Part shown: piece by piece, positions 10,857 through 22,484 of the stretch | Position numbering within the stretch: the first letter of the stretch is position 1 | Layout of the letters: each line of letters begins with the position of its first letter | Assembly (NCBI RefSeq): GCF_003473485.1 | Contig: NC_053048.1 | Span: 16,483,501 to 16,547,500 of the forward strand | Length of the DNA stretch: 64,000 nt | DNA from: Medicago truncatula | Lineage: Eukaryota; Streptophyta; Magnoliopsida; Fabales; Fabaceae | Direction: 5' to 3' | Position numbers and translations under genes: made by a program | The notes under the pieces: generated by a model | Databases searched by the model: none | What the model was told of the DNA's origin: nothing | What the model saw: the letters and a program-made list of their open reading frames with translations, nothing else

Positions 10857-11520
10857 CTGGTGGGTAAGTCTCTTACCTGTGCTTGAACAGGACGGTGCGG
10901 TGGTGACTTGGGCTGTGTTTAGGAGAGAATTCCTGAATAGGTACTTTCTGGAGGATGTCCGAGGTAAGAAAGAGATTGAATTTCTGGAGCTGAAACAGGG
11001 GGATATGTAGTTACAGAATATGCTGCTAAGTTTGTGGAACTTGCAAAGTTCTACCCTCACTATACTGCGGAGACAGCTGAGTTCTCCAAATGTATCAAGT
11101 TCGAGAATGGTTTGAGAGCTGACATCAAGATAGCCATTGGTTATCAGAAAATAAGAAACTTCTCTGATTTGGTAAGCAACAGAGTCGTCCGAAGCCGTAT
11201 AGTGCTCCTGCTGACAAGGGTAAGCAGAGGTTAAATGATGAGAGGAGGCCCAAGAGGAGAGATGCTCCTACAGATATTGTTTGCTTCAAGTGTGGCGAGA
11301 AAGGCAACAAGAGTAATGTTTGTGATAGAGATGAGAAGAAGTGCTTCAGGTGTGGTCAGAAGGGACACACACTAGCTGACTATAAGCATGGAGACCTTGT
11401 TTGTTATAACTGCAATGAGGAAGGTCATATCAGTTCGCAGTGTACACAACCGAAGAAGGTTAGGACTGGTGGTAAGGTGTTTGCTTTGACTGGTACACAA
11501 GTACAACTAATGAGGACAGA
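10857..11520 (+). pseudogene. G1 gag, C-terminal part with three zinc knuckles
   Basis: Translation continues the Gag core (WVSLLPVLEQDGAVVTW, then FLNRYFLEDVRGKKEIEF). A missing base before 11008 gives a premature TAG at 11008-11010; the frame resumes as VELAKFYPHYTAETAEFSKC. About 11280-11445 encodes three CCHC knuckles: the first has Asn in place of His (GEKGNKSNVC), the second ends in Tyr instead of Cys (GHTLADY), and the third is normal (CYNCNEEGHISSQC). Three knuckles are usual for this gypsy group. The changes would weaken nucleic-acid binding. Confidence 0.8.
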
Positions 11521-12937
11521 CTTATCAGAGGTACTTGTTTCTTTAATAGTACTCATTTAATTGCTATTATAGACACTGGTGCTACTCATTGATTGCTATT
11601 GATTGTGCATATAAGTTGGGTCTGGTTGTATCTGATATGAAAGGAGAAATGGTTGTTGAAACTCCAGCTAAGGGTTCAGTAACTACTTCTCTTGTTTTTC
11701 TAAGGTATCCGTTGTATATGTTTGGTAGACACTTTGAAGTCGACTTAGTTTGTTTACCGTTGACGGGTATGGATGTTATTTTTGGGATGAACTGGTTAGA
11801 GTATAACCGAGTTCATATCAATTGCTTTAGCAAGACGGTGCATTTTTCTTCTGCGGAAGAAGAGAGTGGAGCAGAGTTCCTATCTACTAAACAGTTGAAG
11901 CAGTTGGAGCGTGATCAAAATTTTAATGTTTTCTTTGATGGCATATTTGTCGTTAGAGAATCAAGCTGTGATTGACAGGTTACCAGTTGTGAATGAATTT
12001 CCAGAAGTCTTTCCTGATGAGATTCCAGATGTGCCACCAGAGAGGGAGGTTGAATTTTCAATTGACCTTGTTCCAGGAACGAAGCCGGTGTTGATGGCAC
12101 CTTATCGTATGTCAGCTTCCGAGTTAGCTGAATTGAAGAAACAGTTGGAGGACTTGCTTGATAAAAAGTTTGTAAGACCAAGTGTTTAACCGTGGGGAGC
12201 ACCGATGTTGTTGGTTAAGAAGAAGGACGGTAGCATGAGGTTATGCATTAATTACCGACAGTTGAACAAAGTTACGATAAAGAACAGGTATCCACTTCCG
12301 AGGATTGATGACTTAATGGATCAGTTAGTGGGTGCACGTGTATTTAGTAAGATTGACTTGAGGTCAGGTTACTGTCAGATTAAGGTGAAGGATGAGGATA
12401 TGCAGAAGACGGCCTTTAGGACACGATATGGACATTACGAATATAAGGTGATACCTTTTGGTGTTACTAATGCGCCTGGTGTGTTTATGGAGTATATGAA
12501 CCGAATTTTCCATGCCTATCTGGATAAATTCGTGGTTGTATTTATTGATGACATTTTGATTTACTCTAAGACTGAAGAAGAGCATGCAGAACATTTGAAG
12601 ATTGTATTGCAAGTATTGAAAGAGAAGAAGTTGTATGCCAAGTTGTCAAAATGTGAGTTCTGGTTAAGTGAAGTAAGTTTTCTTGGCCACATTATTTCTG
12701 GTAGTGGTATTGCAGTTGATCCAGCAAAAGTTGATGCAATATCACAATGGAAAACTCTGAAGTCAGTGACTGAAATCAGAAGTTTCTTGGGTTTGGCTGG
12801 TTATTACCGCAGGGTCATTGAGGGATTTTCGAAGTTGGCACTTCCGTTGACTCAGTTGACCTGTAAAGGTAAGTCTTTTGTGTGGATGCTCAGTGTGAGA
12901 ATAGTTTCAATGAGTTGAAGCGAAGGTTGACGACTGC
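11521..12937 (+). pseudogene. G1 protease and reverse transcriptase (broken)
   Basis: The aspartic protease motif DTGATH (11572-11589) is followed at once by TGA (11590-11592), apparently through a small deletion, since the neighbouring copy reads ATHCFIAFD. A frameshift near 11930 separates protease from reverse transcriptase. The RT has the usual blocks: [20 protein letters not shown], a TAA at 12187-12189 replacing Ser, [33 protein letters not shown], and the catalytic FIDDILIYS near 12541. Coding stops at ELKRRLTTA, where element G2 was inserted. It is not functional. Confidence 0.85.
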
Positions 12938-15900
12938 TGTAACACCTCGTTTTCCCAATATAAAAATTTCTATCAGAGTAAACATCAAATAAAGGGATAT
13001 CACATTCAAACATAATCCAAAAATCAGTTAAATAACAATTTAACTTTCAACAAAATATCTTAAGCATTGCAGCGGAAATTAATTCAAAATCCATAAATCA
13101 TTTTGGCACGTAGGCCCCATCAAAATATCTCAAATGAGTTAATCAATATCATAAAATAACATAATTGTTCACGTAAGAGTGATGAGTCATTTATATACTA
13201 TTTTAATATGCTTTTTAGTTTAGTTTTATTTAGATTTTATATATTTTTATATTAGTATTATTTCCTTTTTAGGATAGTTTACTTTAAATTGCAATTTATT
13301 ATATTTCAAGGAAGAATATTGGATGGATTGAGTCTTGGAGCAAAAGAAAGGGATTTGGAGCAGATTGGACACGAAAATATGAAGATTGGGAAACAAAATA
13401 TGTCTCCCACAAGTCAGAAGCCTGGCACGGCCCGTGCTAGCCTTGGCACGGCCGTGCCACCCTCCAGAAGACCTTTTGCTGCTTTTGCTTGGGCTCTAAG
13501 CTATTCTATTTTAGCGCACAATCTACTGTGGAATATTCTTGGAATATACTTGCTTAGATTTTAAGTCAATTGTGTACTATAAATAGAGTAGCTAGCCATC
13601 ACAAATATTCATCTTTTCTTGGAATACAATATGTGACAATTGTCTTTCTAATAAAAGTTCATTTTACTTTATTGTTATTTACTTTTATGCTTTCTCTCTT
13701 CTTCTCCTTGTCTACAATGAACGTCAGTGAGTAGACTTCTCTTGTCTTGGGATTGTTGGATAAGTCTAATGACATAATCCTAATCAAACCAAGCTTTAAA
13801 CCTTAATCTTATGTAACCCTAATTCCTTATCTAAATTCACCGCTTTAACATGGATCAACCATTATCAAACTGTGGAAACGAAAGTAGAGGGTTTGATAAT
13901 TGTTTATCCATCATCTCAAATATCAATTCATAAAACGAAAGTGGAGCTTTGATATTCGAACAAGTGAATTTAGACAAGGATTGCAAAGTCAGCGAAATAG
14001 GCTTTGCAATCTTTGAGACATATAGTTTCGATCTTCAAGGGAACTAATAACAATCAAGTCAGCGAAATAGGCTTGGTTGTTAGAGGAACCAAAATCTAAT
14101 AGTAATCAAGTCAGCGAAATAGGCTTGGTTGCTAGAGGAACAAAAGAGAAACTGTCTTGAGAAATTAGGTCTAACATAAAGTTTTAAGTTTAATAGTTTG
14201 GTTTGAGAAGGACTTGTCGTTAGGATGAACCAATAACCCCAAGACTTTTATCTTTTATTTTATTATTTGCTTTTCATCAAAAACCCAAACATTTCTACCT
14301 TATAAACCTTTAGTCCAATCATTATCTAAAGTTAATTGTATTCATAACTCCCTGTCGGAACGATACTCATATTTTACTACTTCGGTAAGACCGTGCACTT
14401 GCGGTTTTATCTCATCAAAGAGAATGAAGCATGCATATCATAAAACCCCATCCCGTTACGTATCAGAGCGACCTATACGACACAGTGAGGCAAGGCCACT
14501 CACGACAGCAATCTGCACACTAAGCTCGATCACCTGCAAGTTACTCATACGAAGAGCAACATTTTCAAGCAGAAGGGGTGAGATTTCATAACACAATAAT
14601 ATTAATCAATATAATTCAAAATCATAATTAACAACATAAACAATCTTAAACATCATTGCATCTTCGATAAACAATTAACAAGTATTCACATCATTCAATC
14701 ATCATCAATAACATAACATCTTTTGACTCGACAAATGCGACAATGCAAATCTAAACCTCTTTATGCATGTGGTACCAATCAGGGCATGAGCCCCCAACAA
14801 TCATAGTATTAATATACTATTAAGGCATCATGGTGAGGATAAAACTCAATTCGTGGTGAGGACAAAGCTCCAGGGCATGAGCCCCCAACAAGTATGCTAA
14901 TGCATGGACTCAATCAATCTAAAAAAATCTTTAATCAACATCTCAATATGCATCCAATAATTTGGAGCTTAACAACATCTATTCATCTTCTAATGACTCA
15001 TGCAACTTAGTTAAATAACAGCAGCAGCATAATCGAATCACAACAGCATTGTAATTTCATAACAACAATTCATTTTCAACAACATCAAGGTTATTCAAGA
15101 ATAAATTACGTAATGCATTTAACCTTTAAATCACATTACAACAGCTTAACAATTCATAACAGCCTCACATACCTCAGTTAACATATTAAATAGGTTTCCT
15201 TACTACCTAAAGTTCCATTCCTAACCAATCCAAACCACTCAGGTCACGACATTATCAAAAGCACTCAGTTCTGGAAGTGCTCGCGAGGCGAGAGCATCTG
15301 CTCGCCATGGCGAGTACTTGTCAGATTTCCAACTAAGGTTGTTCCAGGTTCAATCTTGTTCTAAATCATCCTCTAATCTTTAGTAAACATCTAAAGGTAC
15401 TAAAAAGCATCTAAGGTTCAATTCAAAGTCCAAAATACGAAAATCAACATGCTCTTTGGTCATGCTCGCTATGGCGAGTAAGGTTGCTCGTTGTGGCGAG
15501 CTAAAACATGTACCTCGCGAGGCGAGGGGTATTGGCTCGCGTGGCGAGCGATGAATGTTGGCTCAGGTAGAATACTGTTTTCTTCAAAAATTCACCTAAA
15601 CTCATGGTTAAAAGCCTAATTTCACTTCCAGAATTCATTCTAAGCATAATCTAGGGTCAAGGGACGTTTTCTACGACAATCTAACAGCTTAACATCATCG
15701 GATCACCAAATTCTCCTATTAACCCTAATTTCAGAACTTTTCTAATTCAATCCTAACTTTGTTAATTGATCATTAGAAATATAAGAATCAATATTATTGA
15801 ATCATTAGTCTCACCCTTACCTTGTTAGATGAAAATCGCAGCTCTCCCCTTGGTCTTCTCCCTTAAATGGCTTTTTCCTCATTTTCCAAAGTTTTGATCG

Positions 15901-16216
15901 TACGTACAAAGTGTTTTTCTAAAACTAGGTTTTCTCTTTTATATCTCACCTAATATCTTATCTTATCTCACTTTCTCCCTAAAACTCTCGAAAATCTCAA
16001 AACAGCCCTCAACTAAATATTTTATTTTATTTTCAAATCTTATTTTATTTAACAATAAAATAAGTCTCATATCTCATAAAATCATCAAAACTCATAACTC
16101 ATCTCAAAATCATCTAAATCGTCATAAATCAACAAAATTCACAACTATATTATATAAATATGATATAATCGTCTAAACTCGATTAAATAATTAATTAAAC
16201 GAAAATGGGCGTTACA
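12938..16216 (-). repeat. G2 3' LTR, with a nested solo LTR
   Basis: It starts tgtaacacctcg and ends gggcgttaca, and the polypurine tract (aagttggggagaat on the - strand) abuts it at 16217. Without the nested 1238-bp element and its duplicated aagag it would be about 2.04 kb, close to S1, which it resembles (shared catcccgttacgtatcagag). GC-rich palindromic motifs cluster at 15279-15322 and 15458-15553. A donor-like aag/gtaaggg lies at 15813-15823 on the - strand. Confidence 0.85.
13180..14417 (+). mobile_element. L3: solo LTR nested in the G2 LTR
   Basis: The ends tgatgag and ctcatca form inverted repeats, and a perfect target duplication aagag lies at 13175-13179 and 14418-14422. A TATA box (tataaata, 13578-13585) and an AATAAA-type signal near 13650 set the + orientation. 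The 3' part has the phrase ccctgtcggaacgatactc, typical of plant LTR U5 regions. Three near-copies of aagtcagcgaaataggct lie at about 13985, 14056 and 14107, and a 14-bp palindrome at 13445-13458. No internal region is present, and the parent family is not determined. Confidence 0.8.
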
Positions 16217-16261
16217 ATTCTCCCCAACTTAAAAGATTTTCGTCCTCGAAAATTTACCTCA

Positions 16262-17370
16262 AGCAAACAACTATGGATAAGACTCCAGTATCTTACTCTC
16301 AAGCTCCCACGTCAAGCTTTCACCAGTCGCTCCAGCCCAAACGACTCTAACAAGGGGTATTTCCTTGCCTCTCAACGTCTTCACTTTCCGATCATCAATC
16401 CTCACCGGTAAAGTCTCTACCGTAAGGTTGTCTCTAACTTGCACATCATCACTTTGGATCACATGAGATGGATCCGGAACATACTTCCGAAGTTGCGACA
16501 CATGGAAAACATCGTGGAAATTCGAAAGATGCGGTGGTAATCCCACTCGATACGCCACCGTTCCAACTCTTTCCGATATCTGATACGATCCAATAAATCT
16601 CGGAGTCAACTTCTTTGACTTCAAGGCACGTCCAAGATCTTTTATGCGCTTATCATGATAACTCTTTTGTCAACTCTGCGACGCTTTCACTTTCTCTTGA
16701 ATCATCTTAACTTTCTCTATAGTCTGCTGAACAATCTCTGGTCCTAAGACCACTCTTTCACCTGACTCAAACCAACACAACGGAGTTCTGCATCTCCGAC
16801 CATACAAAGCCTCAAAAGGTGCCATTCCAATACTAGAATGATAACTATTATTGTATGTGAACTCAATCAATGGAAGATGACTATCCCAAGTTCCTCCTTG
16901 CTCAAGAACACAAACTCTCAGCAAATCCTCTAGCGACTGAATTGTCCTCTTCGACTGACCATCTGTCTGCGGATGATACGCCGAACTCAATCTCAACTTC
17001 GAACCCAAAGCCTCTTGCAAAATTTTCCAAAATCTGGAAGTAAATCTTGGATCTCTATCTGATACAATGCTCGAAGGAACACCATGTAACTTCACAATCT
17101 CTTTGATATAAATCTCTGCTAACTGGGCAACAGGGAAACTAATATTAATCGGTAGAAAATGAGCCGACTTCGTCAATCTATCAACGATTATCCAAATTGC
17201 GTCGTTCCCTCTAGGAGTATTCGGCAAACTTGTCACAAAATCCATGGATATACTATCCCACTTCCATTCTGGCACATCTAAAGATACCATCATACCCGCA
17301 GGTTTCTGATGCTCAATCTTCGACTTCTGACAAACTAAACAGGAATACACAAACTGTCCCACATCACGTT
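16262..17370 (-). pseudogene. G2 integrase and chromodomain-like C terminus
   Basis: The HHCC zinc region is split by a one-base deletion near 17370. The core shows D in SMDFVTSLP and D in VSDRDPRF, but the third acidic residue of DDE is Lys (QTDGQSKRTIQ, about 16950). A TGA at 16667-16669 follows MIQEKVKASQS, and about 50 bp of the linker before GRALKSKKLTPRFIG are missing. The C terminus (VETLPVRIDDRKVKTLRGKE, then WELESKI) is chromodomain-like, a domain thought to steer integration to heterochromatin, and ends early at TAG 16271-16273. Confidence 0.85.
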
Positions 17371-19140
17371 CAATCTAGACCACCAGAAAATCTTCTTCAG
17401 ATCATGATACATCTTCGTAGCTCCCGGGTGAATACTCAAGCTACTTCTATGACTCTCCTCAAGAATCATTTTCTTCATCTCTTCATTGTTAGGAATGCAA
17501 ATCCGACCTCGGAATCTCAACACACCATGGTCATTGACTTTAAAGTCGCCATCTTCAGTCTGATTACTAGCAACCAACAAGTCTACAAACTTGACATCTA
17601 TTTTCTGTGCCTCTTTAATACTCTTCAGAAATTCACTATCAATCTTCAGCATTCCCAATTTCACACTCTGAGGTGACCATTCACAAACCAAACTCATATC
17701 TCTAAACTGTTCAAGTAATTCGAACTCTCTAACCATCATAGCGGACATATGCAATGTCTTCCTGCTCAAGGCATCTGCAACAACATTAGCTTTACCTGGA
17801 TGATAATTCAAACCAAAGTCATAATCTTTCAGCAATTCTAGCCATCTACGCTGCCTTATATTCAATTCCTTCTGATCAAACAAATACTTTAAGCTCTTGT
17901 GATCACTAAACACCTCAAACCTCGAACCATACAAGTAATGTCTCCATATCTTCAATACAAAGACCACAGCCACCAACTCTAAATCATGCGTCGGGTAATT
18001 CTTCTCATGAATTCTCAACTGTCTTGAAGCATAAGCTACCACTTTACCATCTTGCATAAGTACACCACCTAAACCCAACTTGGACGCGTCACAATACACT
18101 ACAAAAGGCTCATCGGACTTCGGCAAAATCAAAACCGGAGCAGTCGTCAAACGCTTCTTCAATTCACTAAAACTGTTCTCGCATTGAACATCCCACACAA
18201 AGGCTTTACCTTTACAAGTCAACTGCGTTAGCGGAAGTGCTAACTTGGAAAATCCTTCAATAAATCTTCGGTAGTAACCAGCTAATCCCAAGAAGCTTCT
18301 AATCTCAATAACTGACTTAGGAGTCTCCCATTGCGATACCGCTTCAATTTTAGACGGATCTACTGCAATACCATCACCAGAAATAACATGGCCAAGAAAA
18401 CTTACTTCTTTCAACCAGAACTCACACTTAGATAATTTAGCATAAAGTTTCTTCTCTTTCAACACTTGCAAGACGATCTTCAGATGCTCAGCATGTTCTT
18501 CTTCAGTCTTGGAGTAAATCAAAATATCATCGATAAACACAACAACGAACCGATCCAAAAAGGCATGAAAGATGCGATTCATATACTCCATAAACACTCC
18601 AGGTGCATTGGTCACACCGAAAGGCATAACTTTATACTCATAGTGACCATACCGCATTCTGAAAGCTGTCTTCTGCATATCTTCATCTTTCACTTTAATC
18701 TGGTGATAACCTGACCTCAAATCAATCTTGCTGAAAACACGTGCACCCACTAACTGATCCATCGAATCATCAATTCTCAGAAGTGGATACCTATTCTTGA
18801 TAGTAACTTTGTTCAACTGATGGTAGTCAATACACAATCTCATGCTACCATCTTTCTTCTTCACTAGTAAAACTGGCGCTCCCCAAGGTGAAACACTTGG
18901 TCTAACGAACTTTTTCTTGAGCAAATCTTCTAATTGTTTCTTCAACTCAGCTAACTCGGAAACAGACATACGATAAGGGGCCATCGACACCGGCTTCGTT
19001 CCAGGAACAAGATCAATAGAAAACTCAACTTCTCTCTCAGGAGGCACATCAGGAATTTCATCTGGAAAAACTTCAGGGAAGTCGCATACCACTTGTAGCT
19101 TATCAATTACCGCTTGATTCTCAATAGATAAAGAAGCCAA
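17335..19140 (-). pseudogene. G2 reverse transcriptase and RNase H
   Basis: About 600 codons remain open. RT has [50 protein letters not shown] and the catalytic [10 protein letters not shown]. RNase H follows with [20 protein letters not shown], the [10 protein letters not shown] block and [16 protein letters not shown], then the first His residues of the integrase zinc domain. These enzymes copy element RNA into DNA and remove the RNA template. The active-site residues look intact here, but an extra base near 19135 puts the region out of frame with protease and the 3' end runs out of frame into integrase. Confidence 0.85.
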
Positions 19141-19705
19141 TCAAAGAATACATCAAAATACCATCGCGCTCCAGTTGCTTCAGCTGCTTAGTAGATAAGA
19201 ACTCTGCACCACTTTCCTCTTCGACGGAAGAGAAATACACTGACTTGCTAAAACAATTGATATAAACATGGTTGTACTCTAACCAATTCATACCCAGAAT
19301 CACATCCATACCGCTCAAAGGTAGGCAAACTAAATCAATTTCAAAATCACGACCAAACATAGACAATGGACATCTCAAACATACGAGAGAAGTAGTCACC
19401 GAACCCTTAGCTGGAGTTTCGACGACCATCTCTCCATTCATATCAGACAAATCAAGACCCAAAGCAGAAACACAATCGAAAGCAATAAAACAATGGGTAG
19501 CACTAGTATCAATAATAGCAACTAATAGAGTATTATTAATATAGCAAGTACCTCTGATCAAACGATCCTCATTCTCTGTCTAAGTACCAGCTAGAGCAAA
19601 AACTCGACCTGTAGTAGGCGCCCTCTTAGGCTGCTTGCATTGGGAACCAATATGACCCTCCTCTTTGCAATTAAAGCACACGATGTCAGCATGTTTGCAA
19701 TCAGC
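19121..19705 (-). pseudogene. G2 last zinc knuckle and protease
   Basis: The knuckle CFNCKEEGHIGSQC and the linker QPKRAPTTGRVFALAGT (19580-19675) match G1. A stop separates this from the protease frame, which reads GTCYINNTLLVAIIDTSATHCFIAFD. The active-site DTG has become DTS, likely inactivating. Folding-domain residues (GMDVILGMNWLEYN) remain. Upstream, the reading frame runs straight into copia protease-region sequence, making a chance gypsy-copia fusion that is a deletion product, not a gene. Confidence 0.8.
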
Positions 19706-20745
19706 TACATAATAGCAGTTTTCTAAATTAAGTAAAAGACCACTAGGTAAGGTCAATACATAAGTTCCAACAGCTAAAGCAGCAACCTTTGCTCCATTGC
19801 CAACTCTAAGATCGACCTCGCCTTTTGCCAATGCTCTACTCTTTCTCAGACCCTGCACATCAGTACAAATATGAGAACCACATCCAGTATCTAATACCCA
19901 TGATGTAGAAGTAGACATATTAATTTCTATAACAAAAATACCTGCAGAAGTAGTAGGAACATTTCCATTCTTCTTATCTTCCAGATACTTTGGACAGTTT
20001 CGCTTCCAATGCCCAGCGTTGTTGCAATAGAAGCACTTACCATCCTTAGCCACGCCTCCAGTAGGCTTCAAAGCTTTGGTTGATGGCTTGGCAACAGCTT
20101 TGCCTTTGCCATTTCCCTTAGACTTATTAGGCTTCTTATGGTGTTTTTTGAACTTGCCATTATTAACCATTAAAATGGCAGCAGCCTTTCCTTTTCCCTT
20201 CATGTTTTTCTCAGCAGTTCTCAACATAGCTGCAAGCTGTGGAAGTGTCTTGTCCATATCATTCATTAGAAAGTTCTGGACAAAACCGTTGAAGCTTTCT
20301 GGCAACGATTGCAGCACAAGATCAACGACTAGCTCTTGTTCAAGGACAAATCCCAAACGAGCTAGGTTTTCAGAGTACCCAATCATTTTGAGCACATGAG
20401 GTCCTACGGGACCTCCCTCTGACAGCTTGGTGGAAAACAGGGCTTTAGAGACATCAAACCTCTCATGCCTGGCTTGCTCTTCATAAAGAGTCTTAAGATG
20501 TTCGATCATATCGAACGTGTCATCCCTTCATGCTGTTTTTGCAGCTCGGGAGTCATTGAAGCCAGCATGATGCATGAAACTTCTACGGAATCATTGAGAT
20601 GCTTGGCATGAGCATTTCTTAGAGCCGCAGAAGCTCCAGCAGGAGGTGTCTCAGGAATGGGTCCATCCAACACATACAGCTTTTTTTCGTGGGTGAGGAC
20701 AATCCTCATGTTACGGGACCAGTCTATAAAATTTGTTTCAGTCAA
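19706..20745 (-). pseudogene. Copia A' gag and protease start (truncated)
   Basis: The frame opens [20 protein letters not shown], identical to copy A. A missing C near 20509 shifts the frame after HEGMT. Gag then continues with the zinc knuckle [14 protein letters not shown] and the protease motif DTGCGSH, and stops being copia after LENCYYV at the junction with G2. The frame then enters the G2 zinc knuckle, giving a chimeric reading frame with two kinds of zinc knuckle. Confidence 0.85.
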
Positions 20746-22155
20746 TTTTTCCTTTTCGATGAGGGATCACAAAATGTTTGTGGAAGCGTTATTGGCCATC
20801 TACAATTTAAAATGTGCAAAATAAGTATCATGAAAAATATTTAATTTGGTCTTTAATTAAATACGCTCCCACTATTTTACTCAAATCAAATGACCTTCAA
20901 ACATTTGACTCGGAAAATCCCGTTGGAAGATTTTCTAGTGGATTGAAATCCTTATTTCACCTTGTTTTAAGTCAACGGGGGCTGTACTTAAAACTTAGCT
21001 ATTTAGGTAGGAACATTTCCAATTGTATCTTATACAACTTTCAAATCAATTGGCGGAATAACTCTTTATTCAATTTCTATCATATAGAAGTCGTCCAATT
21101 ATAGCTTCTAAATTTATTCTAATCTTATTAAAATTAATTTAGTTAAGTTTGACCCAAAAGAATAACACTTGGATAAATTGGATTACCGCACCGCAACTTA
21201 CTAGTATAGAATATGCGCTTTACGGAGGCAAAACCCACATATTCGATATTAGTCTTGAAGGGTGTTAAACTTTTGGAAAGCTTTAAACTTAATATTTAAA
21301 TTGAAGGATTTTTATTAAAATTGATCTCACCTCACCACGGCTTATATATCATATATATTCGCACTCCAATCAAAACATGCATAACATTTATACAAAATAA
21401 AAGTGACATGATTATGGCCATCCTAACGCTATGACTCTCTCAAGCCAATGAGAGAATCTGAACTAATCCTAGAAACGACCCTGCTTCTCCAAGCTTGACT
21501 TCCAGGACCATCTCTACGTCTTGAGTCCTATTACCTCCTTTGTATTCTATTTACATTACATATGAAGAAAAAACTCGTTTTACATACGAGGGAGTGGATG
21601 AGAAGAGAATGTACAATAGAGATATAAGAGAAAGGCACGGCACGCAGGCCGTATTTTAAAAATCCAAAAGAAATAAAATAAAAGGACTAAGGCCATAATC
21701 ATTCACATGACAATAATAATAACAAACACATCTTTTATTATTATTAATTATTCCTTATAATTAAATAAATTAAATTAAAATTCGACATATGATCACCCTA
21801 CGCAGATTAGCCGGGGGTTCCGCTGCCCGGTCACTTTGAATTAGCACCGTATTTCGCATCAACACTTGACACGTTTCTGATTACGCTAATCGTTCCGGCA
21901 AACCCTAATTCTGTTACAACAATCTGATCTTTATTAAACAAGTACTCTGATTTTATTCACGTATCATGATCGAGTCTAGGATGCTTCACCAGAGTTCACA
22001 GAATCGGTTACGAAGCTCCATACATCAGATCAATCAACATGAAAATATCATCTGACTTATTTAAACTATGATCAAATCCAGTATATCATATATACCGTTG
22101 TTATACAGAATTTACCAATCATGCTTCTGTCAATATGTATGATCGAAAGGTTTGA

Positions 22156-22320
22156 TGTTTCACCAGAAACGGTTTCTGAAACATCAAAACGGTTCGAAAA
22201 GCCATGCACATTCACGTGATTGATATTAACATTAACTGCGTTTTATGATCGATCAATCATGTTTCTGTCGATATGTATAATCGAAACGTCGATGTTTCAC
22301 CAGAAACGGTTTCTGAAACA
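22156..22320 (-). repeat. Twin hairpins in the copia leader (A' copy)
   Basis: Two 28-bp interrupted palindromes, at 22156-22183 and 22293-22320, each made of tgtttcaccagaaacgg then tttctgaaaca, lie within longer direct repeats. The same pair is at 29243-29270 and 29380-29407 in copy A and at 32911-32938 and 33048-33075 in copy B. Confidence 0.75.
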
Positions 22321-22484
22321 TTGAATCAAATCGAAAACACATACACAGAAAACATAATATGATGCGATGCCAATTTTAATTTTCTTTATTATTTATGTTT
22401 GTTCAATATGTTTAATCAAAATTAAAACATAAAGCAGTAACAAAGCAATCCGATTCAAGGTTTCGTAATCGGCTCTGATACCAC

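Larger units (their letters stand above)
12938..19705 (-). mobile_element. G2: 5'-truncated Ty3/gypsy element inserted in G1
   Basis: Reading right to left there are zinc knuckle, protease, RT, RNase H, integrase, chromodomain, polypurine tract and 3' LTR. G2 is closely related to G1 but in the opposite orientation. Insertion was between G1 RT and RNase H, with the left target site actgc at 12933-12937. The 5' LTR and most of gag are missing because a deletion joins G2 to copia sequence at 19706-19707, so the right target copy is gone. Confidence 0.85.
19706..22484 (-). mobile_element. Copia A', truncated internal region, left unit of tandem array
   Basis: It is nearly identical to 26792-29571 (offset 7086-7087 bp), covering the primer site, leader, gag and the start of protease. 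Its left end is the deletion junction with G2, where ta is shared by both sequences. It shares the LTR at 22485-23906 with the complete copy A. Differences seen are few: a one-base deletion in gag near 20509 and scattered substitutions. Confidence 0.9.

Noticed and set aside
19580..20509. 309-codon protein with two zinc knuckles as a novel gene
   Set aside because: It is a fusion of copia gag/protease start and the gypsy zinc knuckle created by a deletion; both halves are recognisable.
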